From assembly GCF_900105075.1 (NCBI RefSeq), contig NZ_FNSK01000001.1, positions 1,873,001-1,937,000 on the forward strand: a stretch of 64,000 bases of DNA, written 5' to 3'. The translations under genes were made by a program, and so were the position numbers. The notes under the pieces are model-generated. The model did no database searches and was not told the origin of the DNA. It saw nothing but the letters and a program-made list of their open reading frames with translations. This DNA is from Rhodobacter sp. 24-YEA-8. Its GTDB lineage: Bacteria; Pseudomonadota; Alphaproteobacteria; Rhodobacterales; Rhodobacteraceae. Below are positions 10,870 through 22,000 of this stretch, in pieces. Positions within the stretch are counted from its first letter, which is position 1; each line of letters starts with the position of its first letter.

Positions 10870-10936
10870 GGCAGCCCCGTGCGTTCGGGCGCGTTGCAAG
10901 GCGCCTTCGGTGTCAACAATGTTACAGTCAGGCCCG

Positions 10937-11272
10937 TCACAGGCTATCGGCCAGTGTGAGGGCAAGAATACAGAGGTGAAGGACCGCACAACCGATCCCC
11001 ACCGGCATGGAATAGGCTGCGATCACGCCGATGATCAGACCGATCCCCGGCCCGGCCGCCAGCCCGACCGCGACCAGCATCTCACCGAGACCGGCCAGAT
11101 AACTGCCACTCGCAATGGTCGAGAGGTAGAAAAACAGCCCCACAAGCCCCGCCACGACCAGCAAGGTCAGAAGGACCGCAAGTTTCCACCCGCGCCTCCA
11201 GGCCGCCCATGCCCCCGCCGCGCTCAGCCAGGTGGCGGCAAAGAACGCAAGGAGCAAGAGGGCCACATCCAC
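10937..11272 (-). CDS. Hypothetical membrane protein following murC
   Basis: 111 residues if it starts at the GTG at 11272 (VDVALLLLAFFAATWLSAAG), 4 bases after the murC stop; a second in-frame GTG at 11266 is equally possible. Four hydrophobic helices are visible, then a short end (ILALTLADSL). No ATG start fits without running back into murC. Not recognised as a named family. The tight spacing suggests translation coupled to murC. Confidence 0.62.
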   Translation of the reverse strand: MDVALLLLAFFAATWLSAAGAWAAWRRGWKLAVLLTLLVVAGLVGLFFYLSTIASGSYLAGLGEMLVAVGLAAGPGIGLIIGVIAAYSMPVGIGCAVLHLCILALTLADSL

Positions 11273-11276
11273 CCGA

Positions 11277-12704
11277 TCAGGCCGCCTGGCCGAGAAGTTT
11301 CGCCGGCAACCCGTTCGCCCAGGCCGAGATGGTCCCGGCGCCAAGGCAGACAAAGATATCGCCCGGCCGCGCCTGTTCACGGAAGAGCCGCGCGAGGTCA
11401 GCCTCGTCGATCACCGCCCGGGCATGGCGGTGGCCATGGGCAATCAGCCCCGCCACGAGATCATCGCGGCTTGCGCCCTGGATCGGATCCTCGCCCGCCG
11501 CATAGACCTCGGCGATGCCAACCACATCGGCCTCGTTGAAACAGGTGCAGAAATCATCGAACAGGTTCGAAAGCCGCGAATAGCGATGCGGCTGATGCAC
11601 GGCGATGACGCGCGCGCCCGGCGTGCCGGAGACCGCCTGGCGTGCCGCTTTCAGCACGGCGGCAATCTCGACCGGGTGATGACCGTAATCATCGATGATC
11701 GGCACGCCGCTCACCTCGCCCACCCGGGTAAAGCGGCGGTTGACACCGGCAAAGCCCGCAAGCGCCGCGCGGATCTCTTCTCGCTTCATCCCGAGATGGC
11801 GGGCGACAGCCACCGCCGAAAGCGCATTCGACACATTGTGGTCGCCCGGCATCGGCAGCTCGCACCCTTCGATAACCGAGCCTTCGCCCTCGTTTTGCAG
11901 CTGAATATCGAAGCAGGACATGCCCTTTTCGAACCTGAGATTCACTGCCCGCACATCGGCCTGGGCGTTAAAGCCAAAGCTGATCACCCGGCGGTCGGCG
12001 ACGCGGCCGACCAGCGCCTGGACTTCGGGATGGTCGGTGCAGCACACCGCCACGCCATAGAACGGGATATTGGAGACGAAATCGAGGAAGCCCTTGCGCA
12101 GCGCCTCGATGGTGCCCCAGTGCTCCATATGTTCGGGGTCGATATTGGTGACAATGGCGATGGTCGCGGGCAGCCGGTTGAACGAGCCGTCAGACTCGTC
12201 GGCCTCGACCACCATCCATTCACCGGCGCCTGCACGGGCGTTGGACCCGTAAGCATGGATCACGCCGCCATTGATCACGGTCGGATCAAAGCCACCTTTG
12301 TCGAGCAAAGTCGCCACCATCGTCGTCGTGGTCGTCTTGCCATGGGTGCCCGCAACCGCGATGTTTGACCGCAGGCGCATCAGCTCGGCCAGCATCTCGG
12401 CACGGCGCACCACGGGAAGCTTGCGGCGGCGCGCCTCTTCCAGTTCCGGGTTGCCACGTTTGATCGCCGAGGAAATCACCACAACCGAGACGTCTTCGCC
12501 GATATTCCCGGCCCGCTGCCCCTCGTGGAATTCAGCGCCAAGGCTGACCAGCCGGTCGGTGATTTTCGACGCTTTGCTGTCCGATCCCTGCACCCGGTAA
12601 CCCAGCGTCAGCAGGACCTCGGCGATGCCCGACATGCCGATGCCGCCGATGCCGACGAAATGGATCGGCCCGAGCTCCAGCGGGAGTTTGGTTGCGGCAT
12701 TCAT
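11277..12704 (-). CDS. murC: UDP-N-acetylmuramate--L-alanine ligase MurC
   Basis: Mur ligase adding L-Ala to UDP-MurNAc. 475 residues. The N-terminal Rossmann motif is [18 protein letters not shown] and the ATP-binding P-loop is [14 protein letters not shown] near residue 118; the typical [10 protein letters not shown] and HQPHRYSR motifs occur in the second half. The start overlaps the murG stop by 4 bases. Confidence 0.97.
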   Translation of the reverse strand: MNAATKLPLELGPIHFVGIGGIGMSGIAEVLLTLGYRVQGSDSKASKITDRLVSLGAEFHEGQRAGNIGEDVSVVVISSAIKRGNPELEEARRRKLPVVRRAEMLAELMRLRSNIAVAGTHGKTTTTTMVATLLDKGGFDPTVINGGVIHAYGSNARAGAGEWMVVEADESDGSFNRLPATIAIVTNIDPEHMEHWGTIEALRKGFLDFVSNIPFYGVAVCCTDHPEVQALVGRVADRRVISFGFNAQADVRAVNLRFEKGMSCFDIQLQNEGEGSVIEGCELPMPGDHNVSNALSAVAVARHLGMKREEIRAALAGFAGVNRRFTRVGEVSGVPIIDDYGHHPVEIAAVLKAARQAVSGTPGARVIAVHQPHRYSRLSNLFDDFCTCFNEADVVGIAEVYAAGEDPIQGASRDDLVAGLIAHGHRHARAVIDEADLARLFREQARPGDIFVCLGAGTISAWANGLPAKLLGQAA

Positions 12705-13792
12705 CTTTTATCTCCTGCGAGCTCTTCGACCAGCGCCACCAGAGTTTCGGTCGCATCCGGGCGACCGCAGCTCAGCGCATTGGCGGCCATCTGCCGCGCG
12801 CCCCGGGGATTTCCGAGGACGGCGGCGACTTGCGCGCTCAGACTGGCGGGGTCAAGCAGTTTCTCGGGGATCAGCACCGCTGCCCCTGCGTCAACCAGGC
12901 CGCGCGCATTCGCGGTCTGGTGATCGCCCGTCGCGGCGGCAAAGGGGATCAGCACCGACGGGCGCCCGATCACCGAAATATCCGCCACCGACGAGGCGCC
13001 GGACCGCGAGATCACCAGTTGCGCCTCGGAAAGCCTGCGGGGGATATCATCGAAGAACGGCCTGATCTCGGCGCGGATCCCGGCCTCGTAATAGCCGGCC
13101 TGCGCCCGTTCGGCATCCTCGGCCCGGGCCTGATGCGCCACGCGCAGATTGTCGCGCAGGCGCTCGGGCAGCAAAGCAAGTGCCGCCGGCACCACATCTG
13201 AAAGGATGCGCGCGCCCTGGCTGCCACCGATTACCAGAAGGCTCATCGGGTAGTCACCCGGCTCGATATAGGGGGCGCCGGCGCGTTCCAGGACGCTCGC
13301 GCGCACCGGATTTCCGACAGGCTGGCCCTCGATACCAGCCGGCAAAACGGTCGGCCAGGTGCCGCAGGCGACAAGATCAACGCGTTTGGCAAAGAGCTGG
13401 TTCACCCGCCCCAGCACGCCGTTTTGTTCATGGATCATCCGCGGGCGGCGCAGCAGGAACGCCGCCGACAGCGCGGGGATGGTCGGATAGCCGCCAAAGC
13501 CCACCACGACAACGGGCTTGTCGGTCAGCATCCTGGCCGCCGCTGCGATCACGCCCCCCGCGATGCGGAAAGGTGCTGCCAGTTTCGCCACCACTCCACC
13601 GCGCGCGAAAGTGGCCGAAGACACTTTCTCGACAACCACCGCTTCGGGAAATCCGCCGGCATAGCGCGCGCCGCGCTCATCGGTCGACAGCCTGACCCGC
13701 CAGCCGCGTGCCAGCATGGCTTCGGCCAGGGCCTGGGCGGGGAACATATGCCCGCCGGTGCCCCCGGCCGCGATCAGCAGCAAAGGCGCCAT
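12701..13792 (-). CDS. murG: UDP-GlcNAc transferase MurG
   Basis: Membrane-associated GT28 transferase that makes lipid II from lipid I. 363 residues. The N-terminal signature [15 protein letters not shown], the [12 protein letters not shown] motif and the C-terminal nucleotide-sugar site [11 protein letters not shown] with [10 protein letters not shown] are all visible. The first codon overlaps the last base of ftsW, and murC follows with a 4-base overlap, so ftsW-murG-murC are coupled. Confidence 0.97.
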   Translation of the reverse strand: MAPLLLIAAGGTGGHMFPAQALAEAMLARGWRVRLSTDERGARYAGGFPEAVVVEKVSSATFARGGVVAKLAAPFRIAGGVIAAAARMLTDKPVVVVGFGGYPTIPALSAAFLLRRPRMIHEQNGVLGRVNQLFAKRVDLVACGTWPTVLPAGIEGQPVGNPVRASVLERAGAPYIEPGDYPMSLLVIGGSQGARILSDVVPAALALLPERLRDNLRVAHQARAEDAERAQAGYYEAGIRAEIRPFFDDIPRRLSEAQLVISRSGASSVADISVIGRPSVLIPFAAATGDHQTANARGLVDAGAAVLIPEKLLDPASLSAQVAAVLGNPRGARQMAANALSCGRPDATETLVALVEELAGDKR

Positions 13793-14955
13793 CAGCGCCT
13801 CCGCCCGAAGAGTTCCGCCATCCGGTCACGCGGCCGGGTGCGGGTCAGCGCCAGAAGCATCCCCACCGTGATGCCGGCAGCGATGATCGAGGAGCCACCG
13901 TAGGACACGAAGGGCAGCGTCATCCCTTTTGCGGGCAGGAGCCGCACGGCAACGCCCATATTGATCATGGCCTGAACGCCGAAGATGCAGGCAAGGCCCG
14001 ATCCGGCAAGGCGGGTGAAAGTGTCGCGTTCGGCGGTAAGGCGGACCAGCGAGCGCACCACGACGATCCCGAACAGCGCAAGGATCACCAGAACCAGCAC
14101 AAGGCCGTATTCCTCGGCCGCGACCGCGATGATGAAATCGGTATGCGCATCGGGCAGCGACCATTTCACCTGTCCTTCACCGACGCCGACGCCGAAGAAA
14201 CCGCCCTCCTGGATCGCGTTCGCCGCATAGCCCAGCTGGGTGCGCGGATCGACATCCGGAGACAGGAACCCGTCGATCCGGCGGGCAAAGTGTTCAGAAG
14301 CGCCATAGGCGGTAAAGCCGCCAAATGCGACAATGCCGATGACGGATCCAATCAGCACCATCGGCGCCCCGGCGATGAAATAGATCACCCCCCAGGAGAA
14401 AACGATCAGCGCAGATTGCCCGAAATCGGGCTGCATGGACAGAAAACCGACCACAAGCCCAAGGATCCCGAAGGAAATCAGCTTGCCGGGCGGGCCGTTG
14501 ATATCCTGGGCCGCCGCCATCATCCAGGCGGTTACGATCACGAAACCTGGCTTGAGAAATTCAGAAGGTTGCAGCGAAAAGCCACCCAGCGACAGCCAGC
14601 GAATGGCGCCCTTGCCGTGGTCCTGACCGACGAAAGGCAGCGCCATGACAAGGATCAGCGCGATCACGAAGCCAAGGATCCCGAGCCGCCGCACCACTGA
14701 AGGCGACAGGGTCGAAATCGCCAGCATCACCACCAATGCGATACAGCCGAAAATCGTCTGACGCTGCACGTAGAAGAACTGGTTCAGCTCGTTCCGGCTT
14801 GCAAGCGGCACCGAGGCCGCAAGGCCCAGCAAAAGCCCGATCCCGAACAGCATGAAAACCGAACACATGGTCCAGCGATCAACCGTACGCCACCAGCGCG
14901 GCAGCACAGGCTCGCGCACAGCAACAGGTGAGGAACCATAGACCATCTCAGTCAT
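13792..14955 (-). CDS. ftsW: Cell division SEDS protein FtsW
   Basis: SEDS-family glycosyltransferase that polymerises lipid II at the septum. 387 residues with about ten membrane segments. Conserved SEDS motifs include [28 protein letters not shown] and PFVSYGGSS near the C-terminus. The start ATG at 14955 gives [10 protein letters not shown] and a cytoplasmic N-terminus of about 30 residues. It is the first gene of the dcw block seen here; upstream there is no murD or mraY but a glycosyltransferase and cytochrome b561. Confidence 0.96.
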   Translation of the reverse strand: MTEMVYGSSPVAVREPVLPRWWRTVDRWTMCSVFMLFGIGLLLGLAASVPLASRNELNQFFYVQRQTIFGCIALVVMLAISTLSPSVVRRLGILGFVIALILVMALPFVGQDHGKGAIRWLSLGGFSLQPSEFLKPGFVIVTAWMMAAAQDINGPPGKLISFGILGLVVGFLSMQPDFGQSALIVFSWGVIYFIAGAPMVLIGSVIGIVAFGGFTAYGASEHFARRIDGFLSPDVDPRTQLGYAANAIQEGGFFGVGVGEGQVKWSLPDAHTDFIIAVAAEEYGLVLVLVILALFGIVVVRSLVRLTAERDTFTRLAGSGLACIFGVQAMINMGVAVRLLPAKGMTLPFVSYGGSSIIAAGITVGMLLALTRTRPRDRMAELFGRRR

Positions 14956-15170
14956 GGGGAGCCGCCTCGATAAATCGGTAAACCGAATTTCTGCCTCTGG
15001 CCCGGGTGTCCCCCCGGGTCCGTGATGTGAAACTCTACCGGCAAAGAGGCAGGAAGGCCAGCGAAAATCCAGCAGGATTATGGCGGTATCAGCCGGGTTT
15101 TGCCGGCCAGGCCGGGGGCTTTCCTGCGGCCTGGCGCAGGTCGTTTCAGTTCAGCCAGCTTCACTTTCTT

Positions 15171-16244
15171 TCAGGCCGTATCGTCGGGGTTCCGCGTCAG
15201 ATGCTGATATTGCTGCAAAAGACGCATCTCGCGCGCGGGACCAAGGGCATAGCTGCCCGCCGCATGCAGGCAGGCCGCCCAGAGCCGGTAGGCTCCGGCC
15301 TGACGGATCAGCTGATCAAAGCGCGCGCGATGCCAGGCGAGCGCCGCCTCATGCAAGGCGGCCACCTGCGGAAGCGCCATCAGCGCGGCGACCTCTTCGG
15401 CCAGCGGCACCGCCAGCGCGAGGGCTGCTGTATTCTCCTGATTGTTGAAATTGCGCTCGACCCAGTAATGCAGGTCGATCTCTTTCTGGCTGCGATTGGG
15501 CAGGCCACGATCTGACTTCACCACAAAAGCCGCCGCCGAGCGCAGCGAATAATGGTGCATTTCGGCAAGATCACGATAGCCGGTCAGCGGGATCAGCGAC
15601 AGCCGGCCATCCTGGCTCAGGACGGGGGATAACACGCGGCCGCTGCCATCAACCCAGGCTGCCGGTCCCTGCCCTGCGCGACGCTGCGGCCGATGCACCC
15701 CCGGGCGCTGAAACGCCGCTGGCCGGAACAAGCTCTTGAACATTGTGGCCGCTACCGGATGCATCATATCGGGCGGCGCCGAACGGAGGAACTGCGCCGT
15801 GACCGGCCGCTCTTCGAACCCTGCGATACCGCCCGCGCCGAACAGACGCCAGGCCAGCGCGACAGCCTCAGTCTCTTCGGGCAAAGCCGCGATCAGATCG
15901 GCAAAGCGCCCCTTCCCGCAATGGATCACCGGGAACTCATCGACATCCGAGATCAGCATCCAATCCGCGGCCTTGCGCTCCGGCTCGGCCCAGATCGCCT
16001 TGAGCGCGCGCCACTGCACACTGGCAGCTTTGCCTTTCGCAGAGGCAAGCGCGGCCATCGGCGGCTGTGGCAGATGGCGCAGCACGCCCGCCCGGGCCAG
16101 GGCGTCCAGCAGCCGGTCGGTCCCGTCGCGACAGTCATTCGAGGCGATCAGAAGATCGCTCGCCCCAAGCAGCCGGTGCCAGGCGAGCCATTCAATCAGA
16201 TAGGGCCCTTCATCGCGGACCGAGGTGGCACAGAGAATACGCAT
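15171..16244 (-). CDS. Glycosyltransferase family 2 protein (GT92/DUF23-like)
   Basis: 357 residues. The start MRILCATSVRDEGPYLIEWLAWH and the metal-binding motif DVDEF (in MLISDVDEFPVI) fit the GT-A glycosyltransferase group often annotated as glycosyl transferase family 2 (PF13704 type) in Rhodobacteraceae. It has no signal peptide or membrane segment, so it is probably cytoplasmic. Substrate unknown; surface polysaccharide is likely. It follows ftsW's upstream side with a 215-bp gap and the same direction, so it could precede the dcw block on one transcript, though a link in function is not evident. Confidence 0.75.
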   Translation of the reverse strand: MRILCATSVRDEGPYLIEWLAWHRLLGASDLLIASNDCRDGTDRLLDALARAGVLRHLPQPPMAALASAKGKAASVQWRALKAIWAEPERKAADWMLISDVDEFPVIHCGKGRFADLIAALPEETEAVALAWRLFGAGGIAGFEERPVTAQFLRSAPPDMMHPVAATMFKSLFRPAAFQRPGVHRPQRRAGQGPAAWVDGSGRVLSPVLSQDGRLSLIPLTGYRDLAEMHHYSLRSAAAFVVKSDRGLPNRSQKEIDLHYWVERNFNNQENTAALALAVPLAEEVAALMALPQVAALHEAALAWHRARFDQLIRQAGAYRLWAACLHAAGSYALGPAREMRLLQQYQHLTRNPDDTA

Positions 16245-16304
16245 CTTTCATGCGTTGCGCAGATCAGGCGGCGGGGCAAGCCCCCCTCGCCCGGGCGCGC
16301 GCCC

Positions 16305-16877
16305 TCAGCCGTCGCGCAGGGCCTTTTTGCCGGCCATTTTCGCCAGCGTGCCGTCTTTCCACATCGCCTCATGCAGGCCGACCATCGCGATATGGCCGAT
16401 CAGCAGCACACCGAAGACCCAGCCCAGCTCGCCATGCACGGCATCCCCGAACCCGACCATCCAGGCAATGGGCTCTTCGCGGGTCGGGAAGAGCGGGAAG
16501 CCAAAGGGCGAAAAGCCGCGCCCCGAGCCGAAAGCCCGTGACAGCGCCGCCAGCGGCACGATCAGCATCACCAGGTAAAGGATGCCATGCCCGGCTTTGG
16601 CCGCGATTCCGATGATCCCGCGCCCATGAGCGGGCCGGCGCCCTGCATTGACGAAAGCCCAGATCACCCGGATCACGATCAGGATGAAAACCGCAGTGCC
16701 AACCGGCCCATGCGAGCCGACTATGGCGCTTTCCCTTGGCGAGACGCCAAACGCCACCTTGAGGATCATCGTCATGAACTGCCACAGCACCAGGGCCGCG
16801 ATCGACCAATGCAGCGCACGGGTCACTTTGCCATAGGCGCGGGGCGTGTCTTTCAGGGGGAGCCTCATCCGGGTCAT
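16305..16877 (-). CDS. Cytochrome b561-type membrane protein
   Basis: 190 residues from the ATG at 16877 (MTRMRLPLKDTPRAYGKVTRALHW); a Met three residues later is also possible. Four hydrophobic segments with conserved His residues (ALHW, GSHGPVG, KAGHGILY, GELGWVFGVLLIGHIA, VGLHEAMW) fit the CybB/cytochrome b561 family, di-haem inner membrane electron carriers that oxidise quinol. It is divergent from the entE-like gene. Partner unknown. Confidence 0.85.
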   Translation of the reverse strand: MTRMRLPLKDTPRAYGKVTRALHWSIAALVLWQFMTMILKVAFGVSPRESAIVGSHGPVGTAVFILIVIRVIWAFVNAGRRPAHGRGIIGIAAKAGHGILYLVMLIVPLAALSRAFGSGRGFSPFGFPLFPTREEPIAWMVGFGDAVHGELGWVFGVLLIGHIAMVGLHEAMWKDGTLAKMAGKKALRDG

Positions 16878-17090
16878 GCTCGTTATCTGTTTCACCTGGT
16901 CTTGCAGCACGGGTCTTCGGTTTCGGGTTTTGGCCGCGCCTTCCTTACCGCCTAAGGGATAATGCTGCACCTGCCAACCGCCAGACGTAAAGTTGACTAT
17001 TTTTCCAGGTGGCTTTATCCCGGCCCAAAGAGCGTCATCCCGGCCCGCCGGACATGCCGCAAAACGCCGTCACTGTTCCGCAGGTGCGCC

Positions 17091-18779
17091 ATGACCGAAG
17101 CCCCCCGTCCTGATGTGGCCCTGCCTGATGTCGCCACGCCCGATATTTCCGCGCCAAACCAGACCTGGCCCGCAGATTTCGCCGCCCGCTACCGCGAAAA
17201 AGGGTATTGGCGCGGCGAAAGCTTTGGCGATCTGTTGCGCCGGCTCGCCGACGAACACGGGCCACGGATCGCCGTGGTCGCAGGCGAAACCCGGCTGAGC
17301 TATGCGGATCTTCTGACCGCCGCCGAACAGGCGGCAAGGGGATATCTGGCTCTGGGTCTGCAGCCCGGCGAGCGGGTGGTGGTGCAGCTTCCGAATATCG
17401 CGGGCTTCTTTCCTTCGGTCTTTGGCCTGTTTCTGGCCGGGCTTATCCCGGTCTATGCCCTGCCCGCGCATCGTCGCACGGAAATCTCGCATTTCATCGC
17501 CCGCTCGGATGCGAAAGCGCTGGTGATCGCCGACAGCTGGGAGGGGTTCGACTACCGCACCCTCGCCCGTGAGCTGCGCGCAGAGGCCGAAGGCCTGGAG
17601 GTCATTGTGATCGGCGAGGCGCAGGAATTCACCAGCTTCGCAGACCTTGCTGCATTGGGTCAGGGGGTTGGAACGCTGCCTGAGACCGACCCGTCCCGGG
17701 TCGCCTTCATGCAGATTTCCGGCGGCACTACGGGGCTTTCGAAACTGATCCCGCGCACCCATGACGATTACATCTACAGCTTCCGCGAAAGCGCGGTGAT
17801 CTGCGGGCTGAACTCTGTGAGCGTCTATCTCTGCGCCCTGCCGGTCGCGCATAATTTCCCGATGTCATCGCCCGGCGTGTTCGGGGCGCTGTCAGTGGGC
17901 GCGAAGGTGGTGCTCAGCCCCAACCCCGCGCCCGCCACCGCCTTCCCGCTGATCGAGGCCGAGCGGGTCACCATCACCGGCCTCGTGCCGCCGCTGGCGC
18001 TTTTGTGGATGCAGGCGGCCCCCGGAAGCACGCATGACCTTTCCAGCCTCGAAGTGCTGGGCGTGGGCGGTGCGAAATTCATCCCCGAAGCGGCGGCGCG
18101 GGTGCGCCCCACGCTCGGCTGCACCCTGCAACAGGTGTTCGGCATGGCCGAGGGGCTGGTGAATTATACCCGCCTTGATGACCCGGAAGAGATCATTATC
18201 TCTACGCAGGGCCGCCCGATCAGCCCCGATGACGAGGTGCTGGTGCTGGATGATGAAGGCCAGCCGGTCGCCCAGGGTGAGGCAGGCTATCTCCACACCA
18301 GAGGCCCCTATACGATCCGCGCCTATCACAACGAGCCGGCAGCCAATGCCCGCAGCTTTACCCCTGACGGGTTCTACCGCACCGGCGATATAGTGAAGCA
18401 GCTGCCCGGCGGCTATCTGGTCGTCCAGGGCCGCGCCGGCGATCATATCAACCGCGCCGGCGAAAAGATCTCGGCCGAAGAGATCGAAGATCACCTGCTG
18501 GCCCACCCGGCGGTGTTTGACGCCGTCGTGGTCTCGATCCCGGATGCTTTCTTAGGCGAGCGCAGCTGCGCCTTTGTCGTGGTGAACCCGGGCGCCGATC
18601 AGCCCAAGCCCACCGCTGTGAAGGCCTTTGTCCGCGGCCGCGGCATTGCCGCTTTCAAAGTGCCCGATGAGGTGGTTTTCGTGACGGAATTCGCCACCAC
18701 CGCCGTTGGAAAGATCAGCCGCAACAAACTGCGCGCCGAGCTGCGCGCGCGCTATCTGGAAGAAGAAGCCGCAAAATGA
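17091..18779 (+). CDS. 2,3-dihydroxybenzoate-AMP ligase (EntE/DhbE-like)
   Basis: Adenylates an aryl acid and loads it onto a carrier protein, the first step in catechol siderophore assembly. 562 residues from the ATG at 17091, slightly longer than EntE because of a short Pro/Asp-rich N-terminus. The ATP loop is [15 protein letters not shown]. The substrate pocket segment [12 protein letters not shown] has the Asn and the second Ser typical of 2,3-dihydroxybenzoate enzymes; salicylate enzymes usually have Cys at that Ser. C-terminal motifs [20 protein letters not shown] and [12 protein letters not shown] (catalytic Lys) are present. Its stop overlaps the start of the carrier-protein gene. entA, entB and entC homologues are not in the window, so the acid must come from genes elsewhere. 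Confidence 0.9.
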   Translation: MTEAPRPDVALPDVATPDISAPNQTWPADFAARYREKGYWRGESFGDLLRRLADEHGPRIAVVAGETRLSYADLLTAAEQAARGYLALGLQPGERVVVQLPNIAGFFPSVFGLFLAGLIPVYALPAHRRTEISHFIARSDAKALVIADSWEGFDYRTLARELRAEAEGLEVIVIGEAQEFTSFADLAALGQGVGTLPETDPSRVAFMQISGGTTGLSKLIPRTHDDYIYSFRESAVICGLNSVSVYLCALPVAHNFPMSSPGVFGALSVGAKVVLSPNPAPATAFPLIEAERVTITGLVPPLALLWMQAAPGSTHDLSSLEVLGVGGAKFIPEAAARVRPTLGCTLQQVFGMAEGLVNYTRLDDPEEIIISTQGRPISPDDEVLVLDDEGQPVAQGEAGYLHTRGPYTIRAYHNEPAANARSFTPDGFYRTGDIVKQLPGGYLVVQGRAGDHINRAGEKISAEEIEDHLLAHPAVFDAVVVSIPDAFLGERSCAFVVVNPGADQPKPTAVKAFVRGRGIAAFKVPDEVVFVTEFATTAVGKISRNKLRAELRARYLEEEAAK

Positions 18780-19027
18780 CTGTTTCCGGTGAGACTGTGA
18801 CCCTTGAAAAAATGCGGGCCGACATCGCGCGGCTGATCGACCTTGAGCCCGAAGAGATCGGCAATGACGATCACCTGCCCGATCTGGGGCTGGATTCGCT
18901 CCGGCTGATGCGGCTGGTCAGCGCCTGGGAACAGGCCGGGCTGAAGGTGGATTTCGCGGTCTTTGCCGAAAGTGCAACGCTCGGCGAATGGTGGGAGGCG
19001 ATTTCGCACCTGCGGGTGGCTGGCTGA
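18776..19027 (+). CDS. Stand-alone aryl carrier protein
   Basis: 83 residues. The phosphopantetheine attachment motif is [11 protein letters not shown] (Ser is the carrier residue), in a single carrier-protein fold with the end [12 protein letters not shown]. In enterobactin systems the aryl carrier is fused to the isochorismatase EntB; here it is free, as in some other siderophore loci. It overlaps the entE-like stop by 4 bases (ATGA), and the NRPS gene starts 2 bases after its end, so all three are translationally coupled. Expected role: carry the dihydroxybenzoyl group to the condensation domain. Confidence 0.88.
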   Translation: MTVSGETVTLEKMRADIARLIDLEPEEIGNDDHLPDLGLDSLRLMRLVSAWEQAGLKVDFAVFAESATLGEWWEAISHLRVAG

Positions 19028-19028
19028 A

Positions 19029-22000
19029 ATGACCCGGGATGTTCAGGAGACGCGCCCTCTGACCGAGGCGCAGGAGGGGCTCTGGTATTTCCAGGCGCTT
19101 GACCCGGCCAATCCGATCCTGAACACCGGGCAATATCTGGAACTGACCGGTGCGGTCGATCTGGCGGCCTTGCGCGAGGCCGTGGCGCGGACGGTGCAGG
19201 AGACCGAGGCGCTGCATCTGCGCTTTCGCGCCGGAGCGCAGGGGCCGGAACAATGGCTTGTCCCGGGCGAGATCGATTTGGGCGAGGTCGATCTGACCGC
19301 ATATCCCGATGCGGTGGCTGCCGCGCTGGCGCAGATGCAAGCCGATACCGCCCGCCCCACGGATCTGGCGACAGAGCCTGTGGCGGCTTTCACCCTCTTC
19401 CTGCTGCCCGACCGGGTATTTCTATACGAGCGCATCCATCACCTTGCGACCGATGGCTATGGGATGGTGCTGGTCTCGAACCGGTTCGGCGAGCATTACG
19501 GCCATCTGACCGGCGCGGGGCCTGCGCCGCTGGCCTTCCCGCCGCTGGCCCGCGCCGATGACGAGGATGCGGCCTATCGCACCGGCCCGCGCAGGGCGGT
19601 GGATGCGGCCTGGTGGAAGGCAGAGCTGACCGGCGCGCCGGTGGTGACAAGCCCGGGCACGCTTGCGGGTGAACGCGCCGTCAGCGCCCATGATTTCCAC
19701 CGCGAAAGCCTCTGGCTGCCTGGCGCGCTGACCAGGCGGCTGGCGGCGTTTTCCGAGGAACATGACCTCGGCTGGCCCGATGTGCTGACCGCGCTGAGCG
19801 GCGCCTGTCTCGCGCGCTGGTCGGGGGTGGATGGTGCCGGTGGCGAGACGGTGATCGGCATGCCCTTCATGGCCCGGATGGGGCGCAAAATCGCCCGCCT
19901 GCCCTGTATGGCGATGAATGTGCTGCCGCACCGGATCCGCGCCGAGGAAGAGACCCCGCTGGCGCAATGGCTGAAGGGCGAGGCGCTGCGGATGCGCGAG
20001 GCGCGCAAACACGGGCTTTACCGCTCGGAACAGCTGCGCCGCGATCTGGGGCTGATTGGCGGGGTAAGGCGGCTGCACGGGCCGCTGGTCAATGTGCAGC
20101 CCTTTGACCGGCCTCCGGTTTTCCCGGGGCTGGATTGCCGGCTGCATATTCTGGGCGCAGGCGCGGTCGAGGATCTGACCTTTACCTTCCGGGGCGATCC
20201 CGAGGCGGGGATCCTGTTCGAAACCGACAGCAACCCTGCGCTGTACAGCGCAGAGGAGACCCGCAGCCACGGATTGCGGCTGGTGGCATTCCTGGAAGGT
20301 GCCCTGGCGGCGGACCGGCTGCGTGATGTGCCCTCGGCCAGCCCGGCAGAGATTGCGGCGCAGGACGCAAGGGCGGCGGCGAGCCGCTGTGATCTGCCCG
20401 ATGTCACGCTGACCGATCTGATCGTTGCTCAGATGCGGGCGACACCGGAGGCCCCGGCGCTGCGCTTTGGTGCGGCAGGGCTGAGCTATGCCCGGCTTGA
20501 TGCGGCGAGTGCGGCGCTTGCGGCAGAGCTGCGCGCGCGGGGCGCCGGACCGGACCGGATCGTCGCCGTGGCGATCGAACGGTCACTGGAACTCTCGGTG
20601 GCTCTGATCGCGATCCTGCGGGCCGGAGCCGCCTGGTTGCCGCTTGACCCGGATCACCCGCCCGAGCGCCTGGCGCGGATCATCACAATGGCACAGCCGG
20701 TGCTGGTCATGACCAGCGAGGCAATCGCGCCGCTGCTGCCGCAGGATGCCCCGCTCTTTCGCCCTGGTGACTGGCCCGAAACCTGGTCCCTGGATGGCAG
20801 TGCTGCGCCTGCCGCCCGGCCTGTTGCCGCAGCGGTCTCATCCGCGCTACGTGAAGATCCGGCACCCGCCATTTCCGGCGACAGCCTCGCCTATGTCATC
20901 TACACCTCCGGCTCGACCGGCGAGCCGAAAGGTGTGATGATCGAGCACCGCGCCATTGTGAACCGCCTGCTCTGGATGCGTGATCATTACGGCATCGGCC
21001 CAGGCGACCGCATCCTGCAAAAAACCCCTGCCACATTCGACGTCTCGGTCTGGGAATTCATCCTTCCCTGTATTTCCGGCGCCGAACTGGTCATGGCGCC
21101 CCCCGGCGCGCATCGCGACCCGTCGGAAATCGCCAGGCTGATCCGTGACCACCGGATCACCACGCTGCATTTCGTGCCCTCCATGCTCTCGGCTTTCCTC
21201 GCGGCCCCCGCCTCAGAGGGGCTCGCCATCCGCCGCACCTTCTGTTCCGGCGAAGAGCTCACCGCCGATCAGCGCGCGCGCTTTCACCGTCGCATCAGCG
21301 GCGAATTGCACAATCTTTACGGCCCGACCGAGGCCGCGGTCGATGTTTCCTTCTGGCCCGCAACGCCAGAGGACCAGTCCAACCCGCTGCCGATTGGCTG
21401 GCCGGTCTGGAACACCTCACTGCCGGTGCTGGATGAATATCTGCGCCCGGTACCTGCGGGCATGCCCGGCAATCTTTATCTTGGCGGCGTGCAGCTGGCG
21501 CGCGGCTATCTTGGCCGCCCGGATCTGACAGCCGAGCGGTTTATCGAAGACCCGCGCCATCCCGGCCTGCGCCTCTATGCCACTGGCGATGTTGCGAAAA
21601 CCCGGCCTGATGGTGCCGTGGTCTATCTCGGGCGTTCGGACAACCAGGTCAAGATCAGGGGCCTTCGGATCGAGCTGGGCGAGATCGAGGCGGCGATCAT
21701 GGCGACCGGTCTTGCGCGCGAAGCCGTGGTGCTGGCGCGGGAGGACCGCGCCGGGGAAAAGCGCCTCGTGGCCTATCTGGTGCCTGAAACCGGAACGGCG
21801 GCGGATTACCGTCCGGGAAGTCTTGCGCCTTTGCTCGCAGCCCGCCTGCCCGCTTATATGGTGCCCGCAGCCGAGATCGCGCTGAACGGGCTCCCCGTCA
21901 CCTCAAACGGCAAACTTGACCGTAAGGCCCTGCCCGCGCCCGAATTTACCGCATCGGGCCGCGCGGCCGGGACCGGGGCAGAACGCCTCCTTGCCCGGCT

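Noticed and set aside
16993..17019. Iron box before the entE-like gene
   Set aside because: TTGAC is present, but the second half-site after nine bases is CAGG rather than TCAA. Too weak to call as an operator.
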